This document shows positions 51,601-62,965 of a stretch of DNA of 64,000 nucleotides, in pieces (the first letter of the stretch is position 1; every line of letters starts with the position of its first letter). Source of the stretch: Hirudinaria manillensis (lineage: Eukaryota > Annelida > Clitellata > Hirudinida > Hirudinidae); NCBI GenBank assembly GCA_034509925.1, contig CM067537.1:3261501-3325500 (forward strand). Reading direction: 5' to 3'. The translations under genes were made by a program, and so were the position numbers. The notes below the pieces were generated by a model. It made no database searches, was not told the origin of the DNA, and saw nothing but the letters and a program-made list of their open reading frames with translations.

Positions 51601-54600
51601 TTCTATATCCTGATGGTGTATCAATGGCGTAGTATGTAGTGACTACCTGCAACAGTGACATCAGGATTATCTCAGGTGGATTAGGGTTCCAGTGCACATG
51701 TTTGGAAAGTTTTGATTGTCATAGTAAATTTGAATCACCTCAAGTCAAGAGGTCAAGTCAACCCTAACCCTTAGATTGAAGAGGTCCATCTTGTTTTTAA
51801 CAGAATGATGATGATGATGATACATCACCTTTGAATATAGCTGTGATACAGTTATGATATTAGTTCAAAGCTATGATTTTGTAGACAAATAGAAATTTAT
51901 TAGAAAAAGTTGAGGTTGATTGAATTGATTCTTACAAAAAGGATTCAGTAATTTGTACTTTTAGTGATGTTAAGGTTGATTAAACCAATGTAATGACCAG
52001 TGTAATTCGCAGTTCCAAGATTAAAGTGATTATGCAGTGGAATGGTTTGCAATTGTATTTGTTTTTATATTGTCTTTGCTATGTTTTAGTAGTATATTAA
52101 TTAGTATTTCTTATTAATATTACTGTAATATATTAGTTTTCTAGAAGAGCTTTGCACGGGTGTGGCTGTCAAATGCAAAACATTGTTTACCTAGAAATTT
52201 GAGTTTAATAAAAACCACTTTGGCAAAGTTTCCAAAATTCCTATTGTTTAATAATTCAGCCAAATGCCAAAAGTCAACCGAAAATCAATCGATTGGTCCT
52301 CGTTGATGACTCGATTCGTTGTTTTTAATTCTCGTTGTTTTGAATCTCAGCGAAAGCAGAAGGAAGTTCAGAAAGAGAATCAATTCTACATGCAGCTCCT
52401 CGAGCAAGCCCTTCCATCTCCTCAGCCCTTAGAGGATGACAAAACTAGAGGTTTCAATGATTCCACTTTTCTCATTGAGTTTCTCTCTTTCTAATAATGC
52501 TTTATGAATATTCAAATATCAATATTCCATTCCAATCCAACAGTGCTTGATAGTATCAAATTGATACTGATGATGTGACGTCAACAGGACTTCTTTGAAT
52601 GTGGACAAATATTATATATTATATATATATTATATAGTTATTATGTATAATTGTTATATAAAATATATATATTTTATTTTTAGAATCAATCTTGTCAAAT
52701 GCTGCTCACTCATCTCCCAACACAACCTCTAATTCCTCCTATTCCTTCCTCTCTTCTCTGTGGCTTTCAATATCTTCTTGGTTCGCTTCCGTCAAAAAGG
52801 AGCCTCCGACGACGGCGGCGCCACCTGCCGGCAGCCGTCAGAACGGATCGACTGCCGCGAAGAAGTCGAAAGAGCAGCACTTGAACAGCTTACAGTCTCA
52901 TCAAGATGCCGTCGACAAAGAAGATTTGGAATTTTGCGAGCAGCAGAATCACGTCGGTGTTTTTTGTTTTTCCCTTTCCTTTATTATTATTATTTTTTTT
53001 TTATCATTATTATTATTATTATTATTTTAAATCAAATTTATATTTTGCAATCTAAAAAAGTCTCTAAGAAGCCTCTATGAATTTACTAGCTCTGATTTGT
53101 TTTACTTTTTTTTTTAATTTATTTGCATTTCAAATCTTCCTGATATTTTGATTCGGTCGAAATTTTGAATCCGCGATCATTCCAGGCCAGCGATTACGAC
53201 GACACGGCAGACGCCGAGACTCCGAATTTTGGTCTTTCGACGTCCAACGGGGTCATCAAAAACGTCGTCAAACCTCCCAAAAAGGCAAAGTCCACCAACG
53301 TAACGACCTCCAGCAACTCTTGCGGGTCATCGAGTACAATCAACAAGGATGCCACCATAGCCAGGTTAAGTCCGTTACATTTGTGATCTGATTGATGTAA
53401 CTTTACTATGCATAACGTTGATGTTTTTATGAGGCCAAAAAAAAACTGTACTGGATCTTCATTATTTTTAATTCTTGTGAAATACTAGGCAGAAAGCCTA
53501 GCATTGCCCTAAGCTTAATTAAATTAAGTTAGAAAGGCAATCAAATAACTTAAGAGACTGATGATGTTCATTCTTTGCATTTGAGATTTGATTTGTGAAA
53601 TTTTCTTATGGTTAATATGGTTAAAACATTAATGATAGTAATTAGGTCAAAGCACCACTTTCTGATTGGTTAGCATGACCTAATTCTAGCTTGTATATTG
53701 AGTGAATGTTAATCATCTCTGGCTTTAGGAATAATTTAATACAGAATTTAAGGTGAACATGTTTCAAGATTTTTTTTGAAAATTGCCTTCTGCAAGACAA
53801 GATTTGCCAAAATGGCCCCGAATGGATAACCAGCTTTTGCCAAAGTTTGGTGCATTTGATGACGTCTGGTCTCTAACAGAACATCTGGAGCATTTTAGTG
53901 CTTCTAGATGAAAGTTACCTCATTTAAGGCAGTCATTTGCATAATTTATTCTGACATCTTGATGAAATCAATATGTGTTTCATAACTCCTGCCCTCTCCC
54001 CAACATATGTCGTTCAACCTTAAGGCACATTGAACACTTAGAAAGCTGCCTATGAAGTTTGAATCGTACCCTAATGATAATAACATTTATCTGTCCATCC
54101 ATCCATCTATTCATCCAACTATCATCCATCCATCCATCCATCCATCCATCCATCCATCCATCCATCCATCCATGAATCAGGTTCAAGTCCTTTTAACTCT
54201 CAATAGTGCTGCATGTAATTGTTAATCTTTTAAGATTTTTTAATCCAAACATCACCTCTTCTGTGAAGTCATTTTAACACACGACTTTAGGTGAATTGTA
54301 CGCCCTAACAGTACCTGAGTACGTTCATGACGCGTTGGTAGCTATTTCATCTTATTATTCACTACTTTATTTTCATTATTTTCAAATTTTAACGATAAAT
54401 CGTGATAAATTTTGAATATTATTTTCCACGATCGATATTAGAAAATCAACATTGACTCAATGTTCTCAGGTAATTGCTATATCACGAGGTGTGTACGTGG
54501 CCAATTCCTTATTATGTTTTTTGTTTTTTGGCCTCCATCCATGGACATTCTTAAAGATTCCCATTCAGTGAATTCCTTTTCTGTGCCTTGAACTTTTTTT

Positions 54601-57600
54601 TCTCAAATAAAGTTTTCCTTGCTGGTATTTTCTCCTTTTATGGTTAAACCTCTTTACACTTGGCTTGATATTGATTTGGATTCTTACCATGCATTCAAGA
54701 TGATCTGGATGATCTGACTCTGAATGATGGCAGTGATGATGATGATGAAGTGTAGCTTATGATGATGTCTGTGTTGTTGTTGTTGTTGTTGCTGATGGTG
54801 ATTTAGTTCCAGGCTGGAATCCGAAGTGAAATGGTGGTGATGATGATTACAAGTGTTGTTGAAGATGATGATGATGATGATGATTTAATTCCAGGCTGGA
54901 ATCCGAAGTGAAGAGGATGAGGACAGAACTTCAAGTCTCAAGGAATTTAGAGGCAGAACTCCGATCTCAAATATCAAACCTCTCGGCGGCTGATAAAGTC
55001 TCAAAAGCTGAACTTAACCAGCTAAGATTGGACAATGAAAATCTCCAGGCCAAGTCATTTTTTTAGTTAACTTGTTTAATTTTAATTTGTTATATCCTGC
55101 GTTAAGTTTTGCAGGTTTGATAATTGTTTAGTTGTGTGGTTGGGATGCTACCAACAAGTGATTGTAATACTGAGTACAATTGTGAAAAATCTTGTCTTAG
55201 ACTTATCTTTGTAGATAATTATTATTATTGTTGTTGTTGTTGTTGTTATTATTATTATTACCATTATTTGTAAATATGAAGAAAACAGATATGTTGTGAA
55301 ATTTCCACTTAATTTTACCAAGAGATGTGTGGTTAATTATAATCTTAAGCATATCAATACATTAATATTAAATCATGCAGGATTTATTTTGTTGCTTTTC
55401 TCTTCTAAAGCATGTTTTGGTTGCACTTTTGTTTTCACTTGTTGGTTTCTTGCTTATAAATTATGAACAAGTATAAAATAAATAGCAATTATTCAGCATT
55501 ATTTTTTAATTTTAATTTTTTAATTTGAATTTTTATAACTTGAAAAACAAGTATAAAATAAATAGCAATTATTTAGCATTATTTTTTAATTTTAATTTTT
55601 TAATTTTAATTTTTATAACTTGAAAAACAAGTATAAAATAAATAGCAATTATTCAGCATTATTTTTTAATTTTAATTTTTATAACTTGAAAAGCAAAACT
55701 CCAAAAGTGCCTCGGAATCCATCCGATGCATTCTTTTGTAGTTTGTAGTTTGAGTCACATGCACGCACGCAACAGCCATCTGTCTTTTCAGACTGCACAA
55801 GCAGGTGACTGGCAGACAGCAGGACAAGCAGAACTTGGCCATCGTTGAAAGGAGATTGGTCGAAGAGAGGAAGCAGAAGGTGACCCTTGAGAACCAATTG
55901 ACCACTGAGAAGAGGAGGAAGGCAGAGGAATCGTCTGCACTCAAGGCTTCGACTCCGCCTCCAAAGTCGGTCGAGTTTCTCGGAACTTTTAATGATTTAA
56001 TTAACAATTTTTTTTAAAGTTTTGATTTGTTGCTGTCAGTTAAGTCCACCTTTTTCTTGACGTGCCTTGGAATTTAGCATTTATTTGTTTTATTAATAAT
56101 GAATTGTGTCGCCTGGAAGATTTAAGATGGGATGAAACTACTGCCAATGTATTATTATTATTATTAATATTATTATTATTGTAGCTTCACATGATTGAAT
56201 AATGCTTAATCGGATCGTCCGCTTTTATGATGTGATGATGTGACCTCCGCATTTCATTTCATCACAACTTTATCATTCGTTAATCCCATATTCTTGTAAT
56301 TGTTGCACTGGCTCGCATGAATTTGACTGGTACAGCGCCTCTGTAGCTCACGCGTTCGGCGCTATATAAATGACTTATTATTATTATTATTATTATTATT
56401 ATCTCGGGAAGGAAGACCTTCGAGGTCCGAATGTTGTTCATCCGTCGTTTTCTCTCGAACCAGGTCCGAATGTTCCTCTGACAACTGCAAGATGAAGAGG
56501 GCAGAGTTGGAGAATGAACTGAAGCAGGTCAAACATGATCTCAAGTTGAGGGAAGAGAAGTTGAGACAAATGGACAGAGAAACTCAGGTTAATTTGATCA
56601 TCAACTCATCCTGCTTATCTGTTCTGCTTCTGCTTGATACCAACAAGTGTTGCAGTATTGGTTTGGTCGTGTTATTTGTGGTTATTCGGGGATCGGAATT
56701 GGTTTTAGATTTGGTTTTAGTTTCTAAGTGCTTAATTTTTAGCTGTGATTTTGGTTAAAGTTCATCAGTTAACCTGTTTAGTTTAGTTTTATTGATTTCA
56801 TTTTCTGTTGATAAATTTGTTTTTTGAATTCGTGACATTCAATCGAGCAAATGTTAGAGATGAGTTGCTTTAGCAAAGAGAGAGGACAATTGTTACGATA
56901 ATGTTGAGGTTAAGACAATTAATTACTAAATTACGTGGCTCGTGCAATTGTTTAATGCAACCAACTGACTATGTAGTTTAAATAATAATCATATTTCTAA
57001 ATGATTTAAATAAACTTCTGGCCTATTGGGATAAAGGCTGCTTGCAGTATGTTTCTGGTTTTATCAAACTTGTTCAGATAATTCAGTGTTGTCAATATTG
57101 CATTACTTCAACTGCCAATACTTGTTTTTATAATAATTATCTGTTTTTTTATTCCTTCATTTATTTATTCATTTATTCATTCTTTATGGCATCATCAGAT
57201 ATAGAAAAAATATATATAGTAAAAAAAATCTCCTAATTGTCTAATCCAACAAATTACAGTCTCTGCAGAGGTATAACCCATCTTCTGATGTCCTCCAAAC
57301 GGCCGTGGCTTCCCTCCAGGAGCAGAAACTTCAGCTGGAGAGGAGTCTGAGTGCCGAGACCCGCTTGAAGTTGGACCTCTTCTCTGCCCTCGGCGATGCC
57401 AAGAGACAGATGGAGATTCATCAGGGTCAGAACTTAATGAATTTGTTTGTCCGATTTTCCATTTGATGTTGTGATAGGTTGAAGGGATTCTGTTGTTAAA
57501 CATATGTAGGAAACTTAATTGGGCTATTAATCAATTATTAATCAAGAAGTAAGTTCTAAGTTGACCTTTAGCTAAGAACTATTGAGGAGAAAATGTTTGA

Positions 57601-58066
57601 AGTATTGAAATATAGAAGCATATATGGAAGTTCTGTTTGGTTCATTTGTCAATTCCTTTATTACTGTTAAATCACTGAAAGCTAGCAAGCAATGCTATAT
57701 CGTACTTTAAGTTGCCGCATTCACCTTTCATAACATGGCACAGAAAATAGATATCACGCCGAAACCGTAATCACAAACTCTGCAGGTCTCCTCATACAAA
57801 AGGACCGCGAGCTGTCCGATTTGAAGACTCGCATTGCGGAGGTCATGGCTTTCATGCCCGGCACTTCGACGTACCTGGGCAGAACCAGCTCCCCTCTGCA
57901 TTTATTCTCTTCGCCGAGCCCCACTCTCAACTACCCGCTGCCCCAGGGCTTGCTCGACCAGCCGAGCAAACAGCAGAACAGCCAGCAGGTGGCGGTGGAC
58001 GGCCACTCTTCGCCCCCTCCGAACTCTCCGTTCACTCAGTCCTCGAGCACCGTCGCTCCTCCGTGA
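48671..58066 (+). CDS. MACO1: Macoilin (TMEM57/MACO1), 13 assigned exons
   Basis: Exons: 48671-48759, 48861-49002, 49065-49191, 49375-49504, 51081-51121, 52351-52450, 52684-52952, 53186-53364, 54895-55053, 55792-55965, 56464-56587, 57260-57425 and 57786-58066; about 660 residues, near the usual ~660. The basic N-terminus [10 protein letters not shown] is followed by several membrane helices (exons 2-5), with the family segments [20 protein letters not shown] and [10 protein letters not shown]. Then come [10 protein letters not shown], a low-complexity middle and C-terminal coiled coils with [20 protein letters not shown]. Exon 5 leaves phase 1 while exon 6 needs phase 0, so a micro-exon of 3n+2 nt (about eight codons) between them is not found. 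Exon 7's donor is set by phase at 52953. Macoilin is an ER/rough-ER membrane protein that affects neuronal excitability in worms. Confidence 0.95.
54086..54172 (+). repeat. (CATC)n microsatellite in a macoilin intron
   Basis: Imperfect at the left (54086-54125) and then an uninterrupted CATC run to 54172. Confidence 0.95.
54726..54890 (+). repeat. (GAT)n and (GTT)n microsatellites at the end of a macoilin intron
   Basis: Two GAT clusters flank a GTT cluster, ending only a few bases before the acceptor of exon 9. They surround a duplicated splice-acceptor segment. Confidence 0.9.
54799..54830 (+). repeat. Duplicate of the exon 9 splice acceptor (decoy)
   Basis: 32 bases (TGATTTAGTTCCAG then GCTGGAATCCGAAGTGAA) match 54881-54912 with one mismatch. 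The copy holds the intron's last 14 bases and the first 18 bases of exon 9, placed 82 bp upstream of the real acceptor. Splicing to it would meet an in-frame TGA within about 30 bases. Confidence 0.9.
55466..55690 (+). repeat. 80-bp tandem repeat, about 2.8 copies, in a macoilin intron
   Basis: Copies start at 55466, 55546 and 55626 with AACAAGTATAAAATAAATAG and are almost identical; the third is shortened at its 3' end. Confidence 0.95.
56290..56402 (+). mobile_element. SINE-like 3' end in a macoilin intron
   Basis: Contains TGGTACAGCGCCTCTGTAGC and GGCGCTATATAAATGAC, followed by a (TTA)n tail to 56401. It shares its core with the relic at 37174-37230. The left boundary is uncertain. Confidence 0.6.
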
Positions 58067-58363
58067 CCCCCGCGCCGCGAGCGAGCAGAGAAGCGGAACT
58101 TCCCCGGACAATAGATTCGCACCGGGAGGACTAATTTTTTGTTTTAACTTCTGTTGATTATTTTTCAAGTTGGATGAAGAAGGTGCAAGTCGATCGGAGT
58201 CAAGACGTCGTAAGCGGCACCGTAAACCGGATGTAAACTAGTCAGTCATTTCACGAGGTTCTCGCCCGGGCTCGGCAGGTGGCGCCGTTTTCGTCGTAAA
58301 TCCAGTTGAAATGACAACTCCCTGAGCCCCAAAAAATAAGTAGCATGCATAGAAAATCATTTG

Positions 58364-58369
58364 AATAAA
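58364..58369 (+). terminator. Poly(A) signal of macoilin
   Basis: AATAAA in TTTGAATAAAATC, 298 nt after the stop codon; it is the first such hexamer downstream. Confidence 0.6.
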
Positions 58370-59187
58370 ATCAGTTTTGTATTTGCATCGAGCCATCTCT
58401 CCCTTTCTGAAGATCCAGAAATGGCGAGGCAAACCAGAGAGAGAGAGTTGACTCTCTTCCGACTAGTAGCGGGTCCTCTGAGCGTCGTGTCGTGTTCTTC
58501 TTTGTGTTCAAAATGTTTGTCCCTGCTGTTTGTTTTCAAAAGAAACTTTGTTGGCTGATAAATTAATCTCGCCGGTTGCGTTGCACTCTTGCTTAAAATA
58601 CGGACAGTTAGGAACCTAGGTCGTTTAGAGCATGCTGCTTACCAAATCCATCCAGTTGAGACTCCTCAAAGTACACTGTACTGAACGAAGACAATGCTTG
58701 GGAATCACATGTTTATTTAATAAAACAAAATCATTATAAATACTGAGCAGGGCGTGTAAATCATCTGAGCTATCATTGGGGTGGGCATAATTGAGATTTT
58801 TGAAAACAACTCCATCTGGCTACATAAGAAGCTGGAGGAGGGTCGTTGCCCTCAAATCAGCTTGGGGGATCGGGTCACAATTTACGAATTTCGAACTCAA
58901 GGCACTTGATGAAATGGATTGATGTGATGTCTGGGCCAATCAAACAATAGAGATAAAGAAGAACATTTATGAGGAATATGAAGCATGAATCATATCAGAA
59001 ACACTGGATTGTCTTGGATTGAGATTGTAGACATTTCCTTTTGCCAAATCACTTCTTGGTATTGATATCTAAGGTTAAACCTGATTTCTAGGGAATTATT
59101 AAATTTACATTCAAATTTTTAGTAATCTGTCTTGAATTAAAGCTTCAATGATCCAAGCTGTTGATAAAAACAATCTGGCTTCTCAGT
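58370..59187. other. Macoilin downstream flank and probable 3'UTR of the CD164-like gene
   Basis: No gene seen. On the minus strand this should include the 3'UTR of the exon at 59188; TTTATT at 58714-58719 (AATAAA on the minus strand) could be its poly(A) signal. Confidence 0.4.
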
Positions 59188-59353
59188 TCAGATATTATTG
59201 TAGGTGGTCGAAGTGTTATCCTTTGCACGTTTGGCTTTAATGACGTGGAAGACAGCAATGGTGATGACAACCAACGATATAGATAGAATCATCCCTCCAA
59301 AGAATGATGCCATATTAAAAGCCCTCGTGCATGCTACTCCATAAGTCATCATG
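59188..59353 (-). CDS. C-terminal exon of a CD164/endolyn-like sialomucin (partial)
   Basis: The minus-strand frame reads RAFNMASFFGG, a single membrane helix (MILSISLVVITIAVFHVI), a basic stop-transfer stretch (KAKRAKD) and the terminus TTYNNI before TGA. This matches the end of CD164-family proteins: the F-x-x-ASF-x-GG entry to the helix and a terminal YxxPhi sorting motif (YHTL in vertebrates, YNNI here) that sends them to lysosomes and endosomes. The 5' boundary is uncertain: acceptor-like sites lie at 59354 and 59334. Upstream exons with the Cys-rich, Ser/Thr-rich ectodomain were not found and should lie to the right. The frame is shorter than 60 codons. Confidence 0.5.
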
Positions 59354-62300
59354 CTTTAAGTTTCTGACAATTAAAAAAGTTTATACATTGAATCAAAACA
59401 CAGCAAAAAAGTGAAGATAAAGCTTGCCAAATCGTATAATCATGAAGTCTTAAGAAGAATAAACGTAATATACTTTGATTACATAATAATTCTGTTTCCC
59501 AAATACCTACATAAGCGGAAACATCCGTTTAAATCACTTGATAAAATTTAGTTGAAGAGTTTAGAGCTGAAAATTAGCAATATAAATTCCACAAATAAAA
59601 ACTTACAAGAATGACCAATTATGAGAAAACTAACAAAAGGTTGAATCTTCTACACAAGGACCGAAACACTCAGACGACTGTGCACAATAATCAAATGATT
59701 ATCGACATGATTTACAATATTTTGTAAAGGTGAACCCAGTTTAAATTAAGATAATATGATTGTTAAATGCAGTATTTTTTTAAAATTAAATAGTTACTGT
59801 CATTGCAAAAGATAAATATAAAATTGTTGTGGATGTGTTGATGTAATTATATCATCTTATACAATTTTATTAGCAATGACTAATTTACATGCCCATAGCG
59901 CTACAAGTACTTAAATGTTAACATATTACATAAACACTAAATAAAGGCAATTGGCTTACAAGTCGAATCGTTTACCTGGATTGAAGGTTAAAGTTCAAAC
60001 GGATTTTTTTTCAAATTTACTCAAAATTTACCACATGTATACAGATATATCTACTGCCATTTTTTTTATCAGATCCTAGATGAATATACATATATGTAAT
60101 TGAAATCATTCCTATTCACTATTTCTATTCTTAAATATTTGATCGTTAGATGGAGACTCAATAGTGATACAGGTAGAACATTCATCTGACGTCTCTTAAG
60201 GTGCAGCTTTCGGCGTAACTTATTAAGCATTATTGATAACATTAATGCTACAGAATAACAATACATTATTCACAAATATTTTTTTGTTTTTTTTAATCTA
60301 AGATCTTTGAAGCGATAAGGTTCTTCTATCACTTGAAATCATGATACAGGAATAAGTACTGAAGGTAAGTACAAGTGTAAGCACTCAAAAGATTCGAGTA
60401 CAAGTACTCTAGTAGCGACGAAATATGAACAAGTACAATATGCAAGTACTTCGCTGAAATCTAAGCGCTAAAACAGTATCATATAACAACATCAAAGGCT
60501 CAATTTGGTATTAAAATATTTATTTTTAAAAAATTTTATCCCTTAAAAATGCCGCCCCCTTCTAGACTGAACAAGAAGTTTATTGCAACAAGTTAACACG
60601 CAACATCTTCTACCAGCAAGAATATCTCATTCCCAGTTCTTCGAAGATCATTAACTTATTATTTAAAAATAATTAATGCTAGATCAACGAAACGGATTTA
60701 AATGCAGCATATTTGTAAGTCAGAACTTCTGAAGGAAGGTTAAAAACAGAAGCTATTCAGAAACACGAGTTCCTTATTTACAAGTTTTTTATTAAACATT
60801 CGACGACAATTTACAGAACCCCGAGGAAGTTTCCGAGCGGGTTTTAATCCTAACCTCGTAACCGGAATTTCTCCCATTTTATGCATTCATAAAATCCAGC
60901 GGAGCGTGACGCGGACAGTTCATGCGTGGAAACATGCTCGGGCATGTAACCATGACAACCAATTTTTCCGCATCCTTGTGTCACGAAGACATCCGGCAAG
61001 ATACGGGATAATAACTGGCGGTGCGTTTGTAAAATGCTGCTCTTGCTGCTGGTATTGATAGTACGAATATTAATTCTGAATTATGACTGAATGATTATGA
61101 ATAAACCCTTATTATTTGCATATTAATCAGTCTTTAACGATGCATCAGAACTTGAAAACATGGTGCTGTTATGAATGCTTAAATATCCAATACTCCAGTA
61201 CTTCATTATCACAACCTTCTTAAAGTAGATAGGTACAATAATATACTATAATAATATACAAGTTCCACCCCTTCCGACGGTTTACAAGACTGCAGTCCTC
61301 AACTCCACTGTCAAACTGACAGAAGAACTTCAATTGGGTCCTTTTTATTCTCAATTTTCTACTAAAATACTATTAACGAATTAATTTTTATTATAAACTT
61401 TAAGAGCTTTGTTATGTAAAAACTTTTTTTTTTGTATATTCCGATTTGTGCCTGGAGTTGTATAATTATCGTTTTATTTAATCTTAATAACGCTTTCTTG
61501 CCATTAATTTGATAGAAGATGAGTCCGATAGCGGAAGCGTGCATCGCTTTGAAGCACAACCTTTCAGTTATTTTATCTCCTTTCTCTGCTTAATGTGTTG
61601 TCAGCCATCATTTGATTTGAATAACATTCATAATTAACAACTTATATTTTATTATTTATCTTTATTTTATTTCATTTTATTCAATTCTTGATTTGTTTTT
61701 GAAACGACAAAAAATGAAATCATCTTTCATAAAAAAAAGGTCAAGTTGCCATCTTGAATTCTGAATGTTTACATGAGTTCCAACCATGACCTCTTCTATG
61801 AAGATCCTACGTTATCCAAATTATAATAGCAATACCTACATTAATAACTAATATTACTCCTTCGCGTGATATTCTTACAGTCCAACATACAACGATGTAA
61901 AACTTAAAACTAAATATTTTTAACTTCGTCAAAGTGATTTTTTTTCTCTCAATTATTGCTGTAATTATTTTAAGCGTTTTAATCTGAATTCATTGAATAA
62001 AATTAGTTTTAGTTTTAGGCTTATATTAAATAAACATTGAAAATTGAAAACAATGGTTTTGTATTATATTTAAACATATTTATAATTATAATAAGCTATA
62101 TTTAATAAACTATAATCAATTCAATATATTTCTAACTATAATTGCTTGTATCTTTAGCTTTTCGATAGTTTGAGAGCATATCAAAAATACCCATAATATG
62201 TGAAAGAACTTCTTATTAGATAGCCATTATTATAAAATTAATTAATAAATAATATTATTAAAATAAAATTAATTATTGTATATAGTATATATAGTGTATA

Positions 62301-62868
62301 TAATATATTAATTATTATATTATATATACTATAAATAATATAATTATAATTAAATATTATAATATAATAACTATTATTATGTCGTCCGTATTACAGGAGA
62401 GCATCCGTGATTGAGAAGTGAATGCGCATCTCCAAGTACCAATGGAATAGCATACAGAAAGGACCACTGAACTCTTATAAAACCAATGACCAATCGGCCG
62501 AAGATTCAACTTGAAATTCATCTGAAGACAGAATTTATGAATAATTACCTCGTTCTTACAATAACATTGATGATATTATAACAACAATATTATTATTATT
62601 ATTAATGTCATCGTCAATAAATAGACTGTCCATTATGGTAGCAGCTTCGTAGTTTTAAGTAACCGTTGTAGGATTATTTAAATTTGTGAATTATATTGTA
62701 TTCATAAATAAATTATAAATAACGTTGGTTATAAACTTATAACCCATATTCGCAGTCATAGTAATAGTTTCTGCTCCTTGAATAAACAGTTTTTTTCTTT
62801 AAGAATGGGAATATAAGACAGGATAAGAATCGTTGCTTTATTGAACTATTGGGACTTGTAAGTTGATC
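59354..62868. other. Mostly non-coding; probable intron and promoter DNA of the CD164-like gene
   Basis: AT-rich with no convincing exon. A GC-richer island lies at about 60810-61050 and may be a promoter or first exon. An AT-rich stretch of short ATA/TAT runs lies at 62230-62370. Confidence 0.35.
60946..60959 (+). promoter_or_regulatory. RFX X-box-like motif
   Basis: GTAACCATGACAAC fits the X-box consensus GTHNYYATRRNAAC exactly and lies inside the GC-richer island at 60810-61050. X-boxes bind RFX factors, often at cilium-gene promoters. A chance match in 64 kb is quite possible. Confidence 0.3.
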
Positions 62869-62965
62869 ATGTCTCTCAAAACATCACAGATTGCATCCTC
62901 AATCAACAGCCTCGTCGTCGTCGTCGTCACCGCGGTCTCCTTTCTTCTCACATTCTGTCCGTCAG
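62869..62965 (+). CDS. Possible first exon encoding a signal peptide or membrane anchor
   Basis: ATG opens a frame reading MSLKTSQIASSINSLVVVVV and then TAVSFLLTFCPS, a strongly hydrophobic stretch, and ends at a donor TCAG|gtttgt in phase 1. The Val run comes from a GTC repeat. The following exon was not found before the window ends. Gene unknown. Confidence 0.3.

Noticed and set aside
51613-51650. TATGTAGTGACTACC segment as the missing macoilin micro-exon
   Set aside because: It has an AG before and a GT after, but the length does not restore the frame and the peptide does not fit the family.
53980-54186. 68-codon frame with WMDG repeats
   Set aside because: It is a translation of the (CATC)n microsatellite.
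57902-58168. 88-codon minus-strand frame
   Set aside because: It is antisense to the last macoilin exon.
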